In this document: positions 9,575 through 15,500 of the stretch, piece by piece
Numbering within the stretch: the first letter of the stretch is position 1
Layout of the letters: every line of letters begins with the position of its first letter
DNA from: Cryomorphaceae bacterium
GTDB lineage: Bacteria > Bacteroidota > Bacteroidia > Flavobacteriales > BACL11
Direction: 5' to 3'
Assembly (NCBI GenBank): GCA_949511925.1
Contig: CATEYX010000201.1
Span: forward strand, 1 to 19,305
DNA: 19,305 nt
Translations under genes and position numbers: made by a program
Notes under the pieces: model-generated
What the model was told of the DNA's origin: nothing
Database searches by the model: none
Seen by the model: the letters and a program-made list of their open reading frames with translations, nothing else

Positions 9575-9592
9575 AATTAAAACTTTAAATTT

Positions 9593-9615
9593 AAAAGGGC
9601 TTGTAGCCCTTTTTT
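9593..9615 (+). terminator. Intrinsic terminator after thioredoxin
   Basis: AAAAGGGCT at 9593-9601 and AGCCCTTTT at 9605-9613 form a perfect 9-bp stem with a 3-base loop, ending in T residues. It lies 18 bases after the trxA stop and only 7 bases before the next start codon, so read-through would place it in the leader of the DUF58 gene. Confidence 0.75.
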
Positions 9616-9621
9616 AGTTAA

Positions 9622-10548
9622 ATGAAAAAGCTAGAACACATAAATTTACCTGTAAACATGGAGCTATTTGCAAGGCAAGTAGTTGAAGGATTTGTAACTG
9701 GTTTACATAAAAGTCCTTATCATGGTTTTTCGGTTGAGTTTGCTGAGCATAGACTATATAATTCTGGTGAAAGCACTAAACATATTGACTGGAAGCTATT
9801 TGGACGTACTGATAAGCTTTTTGTAAAACGATATGAAGAAGAAACAAACTTAAGGTGTCAATTAGTAATAGATTCATCTTCTTCCATGTATTACCCAAAA
9901 CTTGAATCACCTAGCTTAGAAAAACCCAATAAATTATTGTTTGCTATTTATGCGTCTGCAGTAATGATGAATTTGTTAAAACAACAAAGAGATGCAGTTG
10001 GTCTTAGTGTTTTTGCTGAGAAGTTAGAAGTACATACCCCAAACCGAACTACACAGAGGCATCATAGAATATTGTACAGCGAGTTGGATAAGTTGTTGGA
10101 AGTTGATCCAGTTAAGTCAGCAAAGCAAACTGAATCAAATATTGCTTTACATCAAGTTTCTGAATTATTACATAAGCGATCCTTAGTAATCATATTCACT
10201 GATTTTATTCATTCTACTAAAACTTTGGATGAACAGTTTGAGGCATATAAACATTTAAAATACAATAAACATGAGATAGTATTATTCTATTTGAATGATC
10301 CAATCACTGAAAAAAATCTAGAATTTGACAATAAGCCATATAAATTTGTTGATTTAGAGACTAGGGAGGAAATAAAATTAAGTCCTAATTTGTATCAAAA
10401 AGAGCATAAAGAACAAGCTGAAAATTATCTTAAAGAATTGAAATTAAAATGTTTGCAATACAAAATTGATTTTGTAGAAATTGATATAAATATGGGTTTT
10501 GATAAGGTCTTAAATTCATATCTACTTAAAAGACAAAAAATGCTTTGA
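9622..10548 (+). CDS. DUF58 domain protein with vWA-like MIDAS motif
   Basis: This 308-residue protein has the DUF58 signature in its first 70 residues: GFSVEFAEHRLYNSGE then STKHIDWKLFGRTDKLFVKR. A von Willebrand A-type metal-site motif, DSSSSM, follows at residues 84-89, and VIIFTDF (about 188-194) looks like the second metal-site strand. DUF58 proteins are usually encoded beside MoxR-type AAA ATPases and are thought to act as their partners in metal insertion or protein assembly. No such ATPase is in the window, so the partner must be elsewhere. There is no signal peptide or membrane segment, which suggests a cytoplasmic protein. The gene is isolated between a terminator and a tRNA promoter. 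The family call is firm and the function unknown. Confidence 0.87.
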   Translation: MKKLEHINLPVNMELFARQVVEGFVTGLHKSPYHGFSVEFAEHRLYNSGESTKHIDWKLFGRTDKLFVKRYEEETNLRCQLVIDSSSSMYYPKLESPSLEKPNKLLFAIYASAVMMNLLKQQRDAVGLSVFAEKLEVHTPNRTTQRHHRILYSELDKLLEVDPVKSAKQTESNIALHQVSELLHKRSLVIIFTDFIHSTKTLDEQFEAYKHLKYNKHEIVLFYLNDPITEKNLEFDNKPYKFVDLETREEIKLSPNLYQKEHKEQAENYLKELKLKCLQYKIDFVEIDINMGFDKVLNSYLLKRQKML

Positions 10549-10573
10549 GGTTTATTAAAACAAATTATATTTG
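10544..10573 (+). promoter_or_regulatory. Promoter of tRNA-Asp
   Basis: TTTG at 10544-10547 and TATATTTG at 10566-10573 are separated by exactly 18 bases, the same geometry as the sucC promoter. The -33 box overlaps the DUF58 stop codon. The -7 box ends 21 bases before the mature tRNA 5' end, leaving a short 5' leader for RNase P to remove. Confidence 0.75.
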
Positions 10574-10594
10574 CATCACTTTTTAATAAAGTAC

Positions 10595-10668
10595 GGTCTG
10601 GTAGTTCAGCTGGTTAGAATACATGCCTGTCACGCATGGGGTCGCGGGTTCGAGTCCCGTCCAGACCG
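10595..10668 (+). tRNA. tRNA-Asp (anticodon GTC)
   Basis: The cloverleaf is complete. Acceptor arm GGTCTGG pairs with CCAGACC at 10661-10667. The D arm GTTC/GAAT encloses AGCTGGTTA. Anticodon stem CATGC/GCATG encloses loop CTGTCAC with anticodon GTC. The T arm has the loop TTCGAGT. The discriminator base is G, as expected for tRNA-Asp. CCA is not encoded; the gene is followed by CT. It sits at the boundary between core genes and the accessory region, a common integration point for mobile elements. Confidence 0.96.
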
Positions 10669-10684
10669 CTCAGTCAATAGATAA

Positions 10685-10717
10685 ACCCTTGTAATTTAAT
10701 AGATTACAGGGGTTTTT
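10685..10717 (+). terminator. Intrinsic terminator after tRNA-Asp
   Basis: CCCTTGTAAT at 10686-10695 pairs with ATTACAGGGG at 10703-10712, with one G-T wobble, around a 7-base loop, followed by TTTTTT. It lies 17 bases after the tRNA 3' end and probably ends the tRNA transcript. Confidence 0.8.
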
Positions 10718-10725
10718 TATTTTAC

Positions 10726-10745
10726 CGTTGTCTAATTCGTTGTCT
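10726..10745. repeat. Tandem 8-base direct repeats next to tRNA-Asp
   Basis: CGTTGTCT occurs at 10726-10733 and again at 10738-10745, a 12-base period with AATT between. The repeats lie just beyond the tRNA terminator, at the start of the accessory region. Closely spaced direct repeats near a tRNA are typical of arm sites bound by tyrosine recombinases, but no recombinase gene is visible here, so the role is only suggested. The rest of the 10719-10863 gap is AT-rich with no further clear element. Confidence 0.45.
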
Positions 10746-10863
10746 GTTTATAGATTTTTTCTTTATGAATTAGCCTTTTTTCTCTTAAATTTTTAAAACA
10801 TAATTTATTGTTTTATACAAAACTTGTTGATTTTTAAAATCTTTTGATGACTTTTGTTAATAT

Positions 10864-11574
10864 ATGGATATTAGAAATATAGCAGAAGAACTAAAAGACC
10901 CTAATAAAATTAGTGCAGAGGAGCTTATTCAATTAGATTATAAAAGAAGGATGAATCTTTGGGAAAAGAAGCTAAATAAGAGAAAACAAAAAATAATTTC
11001 CAAAATTAATTTAGAACTTATTAGGATTAATAAAGCTGAAAAGAAACAATTCTTATTAAATAAATGTAAAGAAATTGAACGTTTACATTATAGGACAAGC
11101 CTTGAAAGACACCAGAATATAAGAAGGTTATGCAGAATGCTTATTAATGAGCTATTATATATTAATAAATTACAGGATGATATTATTGAAAAACCTCAAA
11201 GCAATAAAAATATAACTTTTGAATATAAAAAGAAAGCCTTATTCGATTCTGATATAGGGGATCTATTTGAAGACTCTAAATATCTATTAGATGATATAGT
11301 TACTAAAAAGATATTTGTAAGTGCTTTTAGTGGTGATAAGATAAAAACAAAAATATTATGGAAAGCTGGTGTTAATGAGCTTGTTTATTACATAAGGAAA
11401 CTTGTTGAGAATAATTTTATTGATAATAACCGTAAATGGTGTAAGACAGTTAATACCTTTAAGCTTTATGAGAAAAAGCTAGTTAATTCAGAGCTAAAGA
11501 GCGTAAAAGTTAATGAAATGAAATATGAAAAGGTAAGAGAAATAAACCTTATTTTCAGAAAGTTTAATAAATAA
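10864..11574 (+). CDS. Hypothetical protein with possible RteC-like C-terminal module
   Basis: This 236-residue protein is strongly basic and lysine-rich. Its first 110 residues are predicted to be largely helical and coiled-coil-like, with many alternating K/E and L/I residues. The C-terminal part (about 155-210), with KTKILWKAGVNELVYYIRKL followed by ENNFIDNN, resembles the conserved W-x-G-x-x-x-x-L core of RteC-type proteins, which regulate excision of Bacteroides conjugative transposons. That resemblance is from memory and is weak. It is the first gene after tRNA-Asp, on the same strand as the HTH gene that follows. No clear TAnnTTTG promoter was found upstream. A regulator or DNA-handling protein of an integrated element is the best guess. 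Confidence 0.5.
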   Translation: MDIRNIAEELKDPNKISAEELIQLDYKRRMNLWEKKLNKRKQKIISKINLELIRINKAEKKQFLLNKCKEIERLHYRTSLERHQNIRRLCRMLINELLYINKLQDDIIEKPQSNKNITFEYKKKALFDSDIGDLFEDSKYLLDDIVTKKIFVSAFSGDKIKTKILWKAGVNELVYYIRKLVENNFIDNNRKWCKTVNTFKLYEKKLVNSELKSVKVNEMKYEKVREINLIFRKFNK

Positions 11575-11599
11575 TTTAATTTAAAATGTTAATTACCAG

Positions 11600-11643
11600 T
11601 AATTTAATGCACTACCTTTAACTGCAATAATTTAATGCAGTTA
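11600..11643. repeat. Direct and inverted repeats upstream of the HTH gene (operator-like)
   Basis: TAATTTAATGCA occurs at 11600-11611 and 11628-11639, a 28-base period. Overlapping the second copy, TAACTGCA at 11619-11626 and TGCAGTTA at 11636-11643 form a perfect 8-base inverted repeat with a 9-base spacer. The region lies 49 bases before the HTH gene start. The symmetry fits a dimeric DNA-binding site, perhaps for that HTH protein itself or the RteC-like protein. TACCTTTA, close to the -7 consensus, occurs at 11613-11620 and 11664-11671. Confidence 0.5.
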
Positions 11644-11691
11644 TTAAGAATTCATATGTTTTATACCTTTACAACAGTAATTTTATAAAAT

Positions 11692-11967
11692 ATGAAAAAA
11701 GAAAACCTTTCTTTATTTAACCTAACGGTTTCGGATTTTAGAAAGCTCCTAACGCTTACTTTTTCTGAACAATTTCCCAAAAGGAAAAAAGAAAAATCAT
11801 TACCGAAACTTTTGACTATGTCTGAGGTGATGATTCATTTTTCAATTACAAAGCCAACAATTTATAAATGGGTGAAATTTAATATTTTGCCTGCACCTTT
11901 AAAGATAGGGGGACTTGTGTATTTTAGAAAAGAGGATGTTGAATTAATGTTAGCAAATAAAAAATAA
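11692..11967 (+). CDS. Excisionase/AlpA-like helix-turn-helix protein
   Basis: This 91-residue protein ends in a MerR/AlpA-type winged HTH (about residues 40-88): LTMSEVMIHFSITKPTIYKW, then a wing around APLKIGGLVYFRKEDVELML. Such small HTH proteins are common in Bacteroidota integrative elements, where they act as excisionases or transcription regulators. The first 38 residues are a basic extension ending in KRKKEK. The gene lies 1 base before the next start codon, so the two are co-transcribed and probably translationally coupled. Direct and inverted repeats upstream could be its operator. The HTH assignment is firm; excisionase versus regulator is undecided. Confidence 0.75.
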   Translation: MKKENLSLFNLTVSDFRKLLTLTFSEQFPKRKKEKSLPKLLTMSEVMIHFSITKPTIYKWVKFNILPAPLKIGGLVYFRKEDVELMLANKK

Positions 11968-11968
11968 A

Positions 11969-12400
11969 ATGGCAGAGATAAATTATACGAATGAACCTAT
12001 TGATACAACAAGCGAATTTTATCGTGAATGCAATAATAATGAACACGGCTGTGATAAAAAGGAGTTTATGGCTAATAATCTACAAGTAGGTTATTGTACT
12101 GACAAATGTAAAGATGCTTTTAATAATAGAAAGAAGCGTATGCTAAACGCAGGCATCTCAAAAGTAAATGATTCAAACCTAAATAAGATTATGAAGCTAT
12201 GGGATAATAATAAAAATGTTTCCTTGAAAGCAACTGAGTTGATGGCTTTTGGAATAGACTTATCAAAAAGTAATGAAGTAATAATTTTAGACCCAAATAA
12301 TAATAGAGTTCTCTTGAGGTTTGGTGATTTCTACTTACAACGAATTGAGAAAGACTCAGTTCGTATATTTACTAAAGACAAAATGAATGATGGAAAATAA
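11969..12400 (+). CDS. Hypothetical protein with possible Cys zinc-binding knuckle
   Basis: This 143-residue protein is of unknown function. Near the N-terminus C21, C28, C43 and C47 (C-x6-C-x14-C-x3-C), with H26 nearby, could bind zinc; YCTDKCKDAFNNRKKR resembles the second half of small zinc ribbons seen in proteins of Bacteroidota mobile elements. The remainder (about 60-143) is mixed and hydrophilic with no recognised domain. It starts 1 base after the HTH gene and its end overlaps the following small membrane-protein gene by 11 bases, so all three form one transcription unit. It may bind DNA, but this is only a guess. Confidence 0.6.
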   Translation: MAEINYTNEPIDTTSEFYRECNNNEHGCDKKEFMANNLQVGYCTDKCKDAFNNRKKRMLNAGISKVNDSNLNKIMKLWDNNKNVSLKATELMAFGIDLSKSNEVIILDPNNNRVLLRFGDFYLQRIEKDSVRIFTKDKMNDGK

Positions 12401-12554
12401 ATTATTTGATAAATATTTTGGACCACCAATGAATATGCCAGAACTTCCTGCTAAGAAAGAGGGTGTTAATTATTTATTAATAGGAGGACTGCTGATTAGC
12501 TTTTTATTCTATAATGCATATATACAATCAAAATACAAAAAAGAAGAGGTTTAG
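12390..12554 (+). CDS. Small 54-residue single-pass membrane protein
   Basis: An ORF starts at ATG 12390, overlapping the end of the upstream gene by 11 bases in another frame, and ends with TAG at 12552-12554. The 54-residue product has a soluble head (about 1-26) containing FGPPMNMPELPAKK, one hydrophobic segment (about 27-44, YLLIGGLLISFLFYNAYI) and a basic tail KYKKEEV. The overlap fits translational coupling. There is no recognisable family. It could be a phage- or element-derived small membrane protein; being short, its reality rests on the overlap and the clean membrane segment. Confidence 0.55.
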   Translation: MENKLFDKYFGPPMNMPELPAKKEGVNYLLIGGLLISFLFYNAYIQSKYKKEEV

Positions 12555-12574
12555 CTCTCTCTTGTAGCAATAAA

Positions 12575-12670
12575 CAACAATTTGACCTTAGCGGCTTTGC
12601 TAAAGGCATTTACACCCTTAAACTGTTAAGTGAAAATGGCGTAATGGATAAGAAAGTAGTTTTGGAATAG
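12575..12670 (+). pseudogene. Orphan C-terminus of a type IX secretion cargo protein
   Basis: Read in the frame ending at TAG 12668-12670, about 30 codons give DLSGFAKGIYTLKLLSENG followed by VMDKKVVLE. This is the end of a type A C-terminal sorting domain, the signal that directs proteins through the type IX (Por) secretion system of Bacteroidota. No body of a cargo protein precedes it: the frame upstream runs through the small membrane-protein gene and meets a stop at 12512-12514. The fragment is therefore the residue of a once larger secreted-protein gene whose 5' part was lost when the neighbouring element arrived or rearranged. The left edge is approximate. Confidence 0.7.
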
Positions 12671-12695
12671 GAGGGTATTAGTTGTACGTCTTCAT

Positions 12696-12724
12696 ACCAA
12701 AGTGGAATAATTTTGTGTAAAGTT
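12696..12724. repeat. Left terminal inverted repeat of the IS
   Basis: ACCAAAGTGGA at 12696-12706 and GTGTAAAGTT at 12715-12724 match the right end at 14136-14163 in inverted orientation, with a 1-base gap in the less conserved middle. Confidence 0.75.
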
Positions 12725-12749
12725 AGTAAATAGTTTTCGCTTTTCATAA

Positions 12750-13739
12750 TTATGCTGATTTCAGCTTTTGTTGTATATATTCTTGTCTTCTTTTTTGTAT
12801 AGTTTTTAGCTTCGTTCCCTTCCTTTTTTTAAGGATTATTTCTTCTCTTCCAAAATACACATCTGAGGGAGTTACATTGCTCAAAGATACGTGATATCGC
12901 TCATTATTATAATACTCTACCCAATCCCTTATCGCTAATTCTAACTCAGATAGACTGTAATAATGATGTAGTTTGATAATATTCTTCATAGATCTGTGAT
13001 ACCTTTCTATCTTTCCTTGAGTTTGTGGGTGATTAGGTTTTCCTCTAACATGCCCCATTCCTATGTCTGATAAATAGGATTTTAACTCATGAGAAATATA
13101 ACAACTTCCATTATCAGATAATAATCTTGGAAGTTCTTTTTCATCTAGATTTGCATTGAAAATTGCAGCATCAATACTTCTTTTCACATCTTCAGTTTTC
13201 ATCCTTTCACAGAGTTCCCAACTCACAATATACCTGGAGTAATCATCCATAATAGTGGATAAATAAAACCAACCATAATTCTTGATTTTAAAGTAGGTGA
13301 AATCAGTCTGCCATTGCTGATGCACTCTTGAGGGCTGATCCTTGAACTTCTTGGCTGCAGCCATTACAATATGAGTTGGAGTAGTTATCAATCCTCTTCT
13401 TTTCAGTATTCTGTAAACAGAAGATTCAGATATAAAATATCCTCTCTCATCCGTTATGTGAGCAGCTAATTCTCTTGGTGATAGTTCAGGTCTTTCCAAT
13501 GCAATTTTAACTGTTTTGTCAATCAGATTATTGGGGATTTTATTCCAAAACTTACTTCTTTTTCTTTCTTTCGGGGCAAGTCCGTCAAAACCATTTTCAG
13601 TATACCTACCGTACCATTTATAGAATGTGCTGGAGTGAATATTCAGTTCCTTAAGAGTAGGTTTTACTCCAAGTTCTGAACCCTCTACTAATTTAATAAT
13701 CTCCATTTTTTCTGTTTGTTTATATCTTCTATATTTCAT
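12750..13739 (-). CDS. IS3-family transposase OrfB (DDE integrase core)
   Basis: This is the catalytic half of the transposase, 329 residues. An N-terminal HTH region includes HSSTFYKWYGRYTENGFDGL (about 35-54) and a second helical block follows (HTH_21-like, about 70-120). The rve integrase core holds the DDE triad: D146 in QTDFTY, D209 in LLSDNGS, and E245 in GKIERYH, with 35 residues between D209 and E245 (D35E), as expected. It begins 2 bases after the orfA stop, in the -1 frame relative to orfA. It can be made alone from ATG 13739 or, more likely for active transposase, as an OrfAB fusion by frameshifting. All catalytic residues are present, so it may be active. Confidence 0.9.
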   Translation of the reverse strand: MKYRRYKQTEKMEIIKLVEGSELGVKPTLKELNIHSSTFYKWYGRYTENGFDGLAPKERKRSKFWNKIPNNLIDKTVKIALERPELSPRELAAHITDERGYFISESSVYRILKRRGLITTPTHIVMAAAKKFKDQPSRVHQQWQTDFTYFKIKNYGWFYLSTIMDDYSRYIVSWELCERMKTEDVKRSIDAAIFNANLDEKELPRLLSDNGSCYISHELKSYLSDIGMGHVRGKPNHPQTQGKIERYHRSMKNIIKLHHYYSLSELELAIRDWVEYYNNERYHVSLSNVTPSDVYFGREEIILKKRKGTKLKTIQKRRQEYIQQKLKSA

Positions 13740-13741
13740 AC

Positions 13742-14128
13742 CTATTTCTCTGAAGTGTTGTTTTTTTTCAAAACTCTAAGTTCCAAACTTACTTCTTTAA
13801 ACATATGAGTAAGTTCTTCATTTTCTCTCTTTAATGTTTTTACTTCTGTGGTATTTGCTTCTCTTAGGGTATCTCCTTGGAGTCTGTGTTTCCCTGCTTC
13901 CATAAAATCCTTAGACCATTTGTAGTAAGTCGCAGGAGTTATCCCATGATTTCTACATATCTGCGCTATGGATTCTTCTTGTTTAAATCCTGCCAATACA
14001 ACTACTATTTTCTCCTCAGAGTTGTATCTCTTTCTTGTCTTTCTTTTTAGTTCCTTAATGAACTTCATTGCGTTTTCTTTGTCTTTCATTTTTATTAAAT
14101 TTAAAGGGTTAAAATTAACAAAAACCAT
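13742..14128 (-). CDS. IS3-family transposase OrfA (HTH protein)
   Basis: This is the DNA-binding half of the transposase. The ORF is open for 128 residues, but the internal ATG at M21 (position 14068, giving MKFIKELKRKTRKRYNSEEK) is a likely start because family members begin close to this region; M14 (14089) is another possibility. The HTH is in ESIAQICRNHGITPATYYKW (about residues 53-72), followed by the family-typical SKDFMEAGKHRL, and a leucine-zipper-like C-terminus (about 93-122) for multimerisation. Near its 3' end lies a run of eight A residues (minus strand), a slippery site whose -1 shift continues directly into OrfB. Confidence 0.85.
   Translation of the reverse strand: MVFVNFNPLNLIKMKDKENAMKFIKELKRKTRKRYNSEEKIVVVLAGFKQEESIAQICRNHGITPATYYKWSKDFMEAGKHRLQGDTLREANTTEVKTLKRENEELTHMFKEVSLELRVLKKNNTSEK
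13762..13769 (-). promoter_or_regulatory. A8 slippery site for -1 frameshift in orfA/orfB
   Basis: On the minus strand eight consecutive A residues follow TTG near the end of orfA. Slipping back one base there avoids the orfA stop and reads KQHFREIG then MKYRR, that is, straight into the orfB frame including its own start codon. Programmed -1 frameshifting on an A run is the standard way IS3 elements make OrfAB transposase. No stimulatory hairpin was verified. Confidence 0.65.
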
Positions 14129-14131
14129 ATA

Positions 14132-15176
14132 CTAGAATTTTACACTAAACAGTCCACTTTGGTCTGACGGATTACACAAGCTGAAATCAATCTTTATAGT
14201 TTCGTTCTTGTTTGAAAATTCTATTAAAGAATTACAGTACGAAATTGAAACAGCAGGGTTTTTAAAATTTATTTTATGAAGTTTGAAGATATGCTTAAAC
14301 CATATCATTAAATCTTCAATTGCAATTTTTTCAAAACCTGAAATATCTCTTGAAAGAATTTCAAAGTTCCAATCATTCTTGAAGTTTAGCAACCCATTTT
14401 CAAGAAGGTCTAAAACCAATAATTGAAATCGAATAATTGCTGTTGCTTTATAGTTGGGGTTTTTAAGATCAATTCCATTTTCGAAAGCAGATTGGTAATC
14501 TGATAAAGATATGAAAGTGTTGTCATTTTCTTTTCGAGTTTCTTGTTTTGCTTTTACTTTTTCTATTCTGTCTTTTATTTCTTGGATTTTCTGCAAGAAA
14601 ATTTCATTCTCTAATTCTAAAATCAGAAGTTGTTATTCTTACCGTCAGAATTCCATAATTTGCGGTATGAGAATCACGGATTATATCCTGGTCATTATTA
14701 TGCTTATGTTGCGAGCCATCAATCTCAATTATTAAATAAGCTTGTGGTAAATAAAAGTCAACTTGTTGATTCACATACTCATCAACTTCAACTTGTGTAA
14801 TGTCTTCTATTTTTATTTCAGGAATTATCAGTTGTTGAATAAACTTGTATTCCGATAAATATTTTGGTATTAGCTCTTCAAAAAACTTTTTGGCTGGATA
14901 ATAATTACCTTTTTCATCTCCTCTTATTGTTCTTTCCCAATTGGGCTGTTCTCTATCAATAAGCGGATATGCTTTTTGAAAATCTTTATCTTTATGAAGG
15001 TGTCCTAATTCTCCTTGTAGATAAGTTGATAGTAGTGTTGGTTTTCCTCTTTGTAGAATATTCTTCAGAATACAAATTGCAGGTAAATACTCATTGCTAA
15101 TTCTTTCCCCTTTGAGGTTTTGAATCACAAAATTATGATTGCTATAAGAGTAATTTGCTGAGTATTCTTTCATCAT
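14132..15176 (-). pseudogene. Frameshifted and IS-truncated PD-(D/E)XK (DUF559-like) nuclease gene
   Basis: Two minus-strand ORFs form one broken gene. The 5' part (15176-14604, 190 residues) ends with a DUF559/Vsr-like nuclease core: D140 in QQVDFYLP, then E151-I-D153-G-S-Q-H157. It stops at 14604-14606. One frame over, the reading continues without a gap as LENEIFLQKIQEIKDRIEK, the usual helix after this domain, into the 3' part (to 14132). A single-base insertion, or two-base deletion, near 14605-14620 explains the break. The last residues of the 3' part come from the IS terminal repeat, so the gene originally ran further and its C-terminal part is missing. From memory, similar N-termini occur on long helicase-like proteins of Bacteroidota, but nothing here proves that. 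The gene is probably dead. It reads away from the kinase gene. Confidence 0.7.
14136..14163. repeat. Right terminal inverted repeat of the IS
   Basis: The minus-strand sequence from 14163 inward begins ACCAAAGTGGA and contains GTGTAAAATT, matching the left end. The truncated nuclease gene reads into this repeat and stops within it. Confidence 0.75.
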
Positions 15177-15218
15177 TTATTCAGATTTCAAATATTTTCT
15201 AAAATAGTTGATTTTCAT

Positions 15219-15365
15219 TTATTGCATACATTCAATACCAATATTTCTGTCTTGAATATGTAGGATACATTTTTTAACTAGTTTGTTATCAAAATGACCC
15301 ACCATATTGTCGTAGGCATAACTCCGCAAAACTACTTTAATATTTATTTGTTGGATGATTTTCAT
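15219..15365 (-). CDS. Possible 48-residue small ORF
   Basis: On the minus strand ATG at 15365 opens a 48-codon frame ending TAA at 15219-15221; it begins MKIIQQINIKVVLRSYAYDN and has no recognised domain. Its leader carries TTGGCAAC then an A-rich stretch before ATG, the same arrangement as the TPR gene leader at 17088. It may be a small gene, the remnant of a larger one, or chance. The rest of the 324-base gap between nuclease and kinase genes shows no other gene. Confidence 0.25.
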   Translation of the reverse strand: MKIIQQINIKVVLRSYAYDNMVGHFDNKLVKKCILHIQDRNIGIECMQ

Positions 15366-15500
15366 TTGTTTAGTTGCCAACTGTATATTTTTTTACAATT
15401 TCTTTATTTTTACAAACCTAACCAAAATAATCTGATTGCTTATCTATTAATTTTTGTAGTATTGCACATAACCAATTGTTCGCAGTAATATAAGAGACCA

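Larger units (their letters stand above)
12696..14163 (-). mobile_element. IS3-family insertion sequence
   Basis: A complete-looking insertion sequence of about 1.47 kb carries orfA and orfB on the minus strand, bounded by imperfect terminal inverted repeats. The left end, from 12696, reads ACCAAAGTGGA then a variable part and GTGTAAAGTT. The right end, read inward on the minus strand from 14163, gives ACCAAAGTGGA, a variable part and GTGTAAAATT. About 28 positions align with one gap and a few mismatches. The exact tips may extend 1-3 bases outward. No matching target-site duplication is seen, and the flanks belong to unrelated genes, which points to a deletion or recombination at the element. 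Confidence 0.85.

Noticed and set aside
10669..12700. Second copy of the tRNA-Asp 3' end as the far attachment site
   Set aside because: I looked for the T-arm and acceptor sequence downstream and found no recognisable duplicate in the window.
12686..14170. ACG found on both outer sides of the IS as a 3-base target duplication
   Set aside because: On the left the ACG at 12686-12688 is several bases from the inverted repeat, while on the right it is close to the repeat end. The spacing does not match and 3 bases are easily shared by chance.
14511..14735. Plus-strand 74-residue ORF
   Set aside because: It lies antisense to the nuclease pseudogene, spans its frameshift, and has no recognisable family or leader.
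15294..15488. Plus-strand 64-residue ORF upstream of the kinase
   Set aside because: It is Phe/Leu/Tyr-rich from AT-rich DNA, has no leader or domain, and overlaps the repeat-containing leader on the other strand. It looks like a chance frame.
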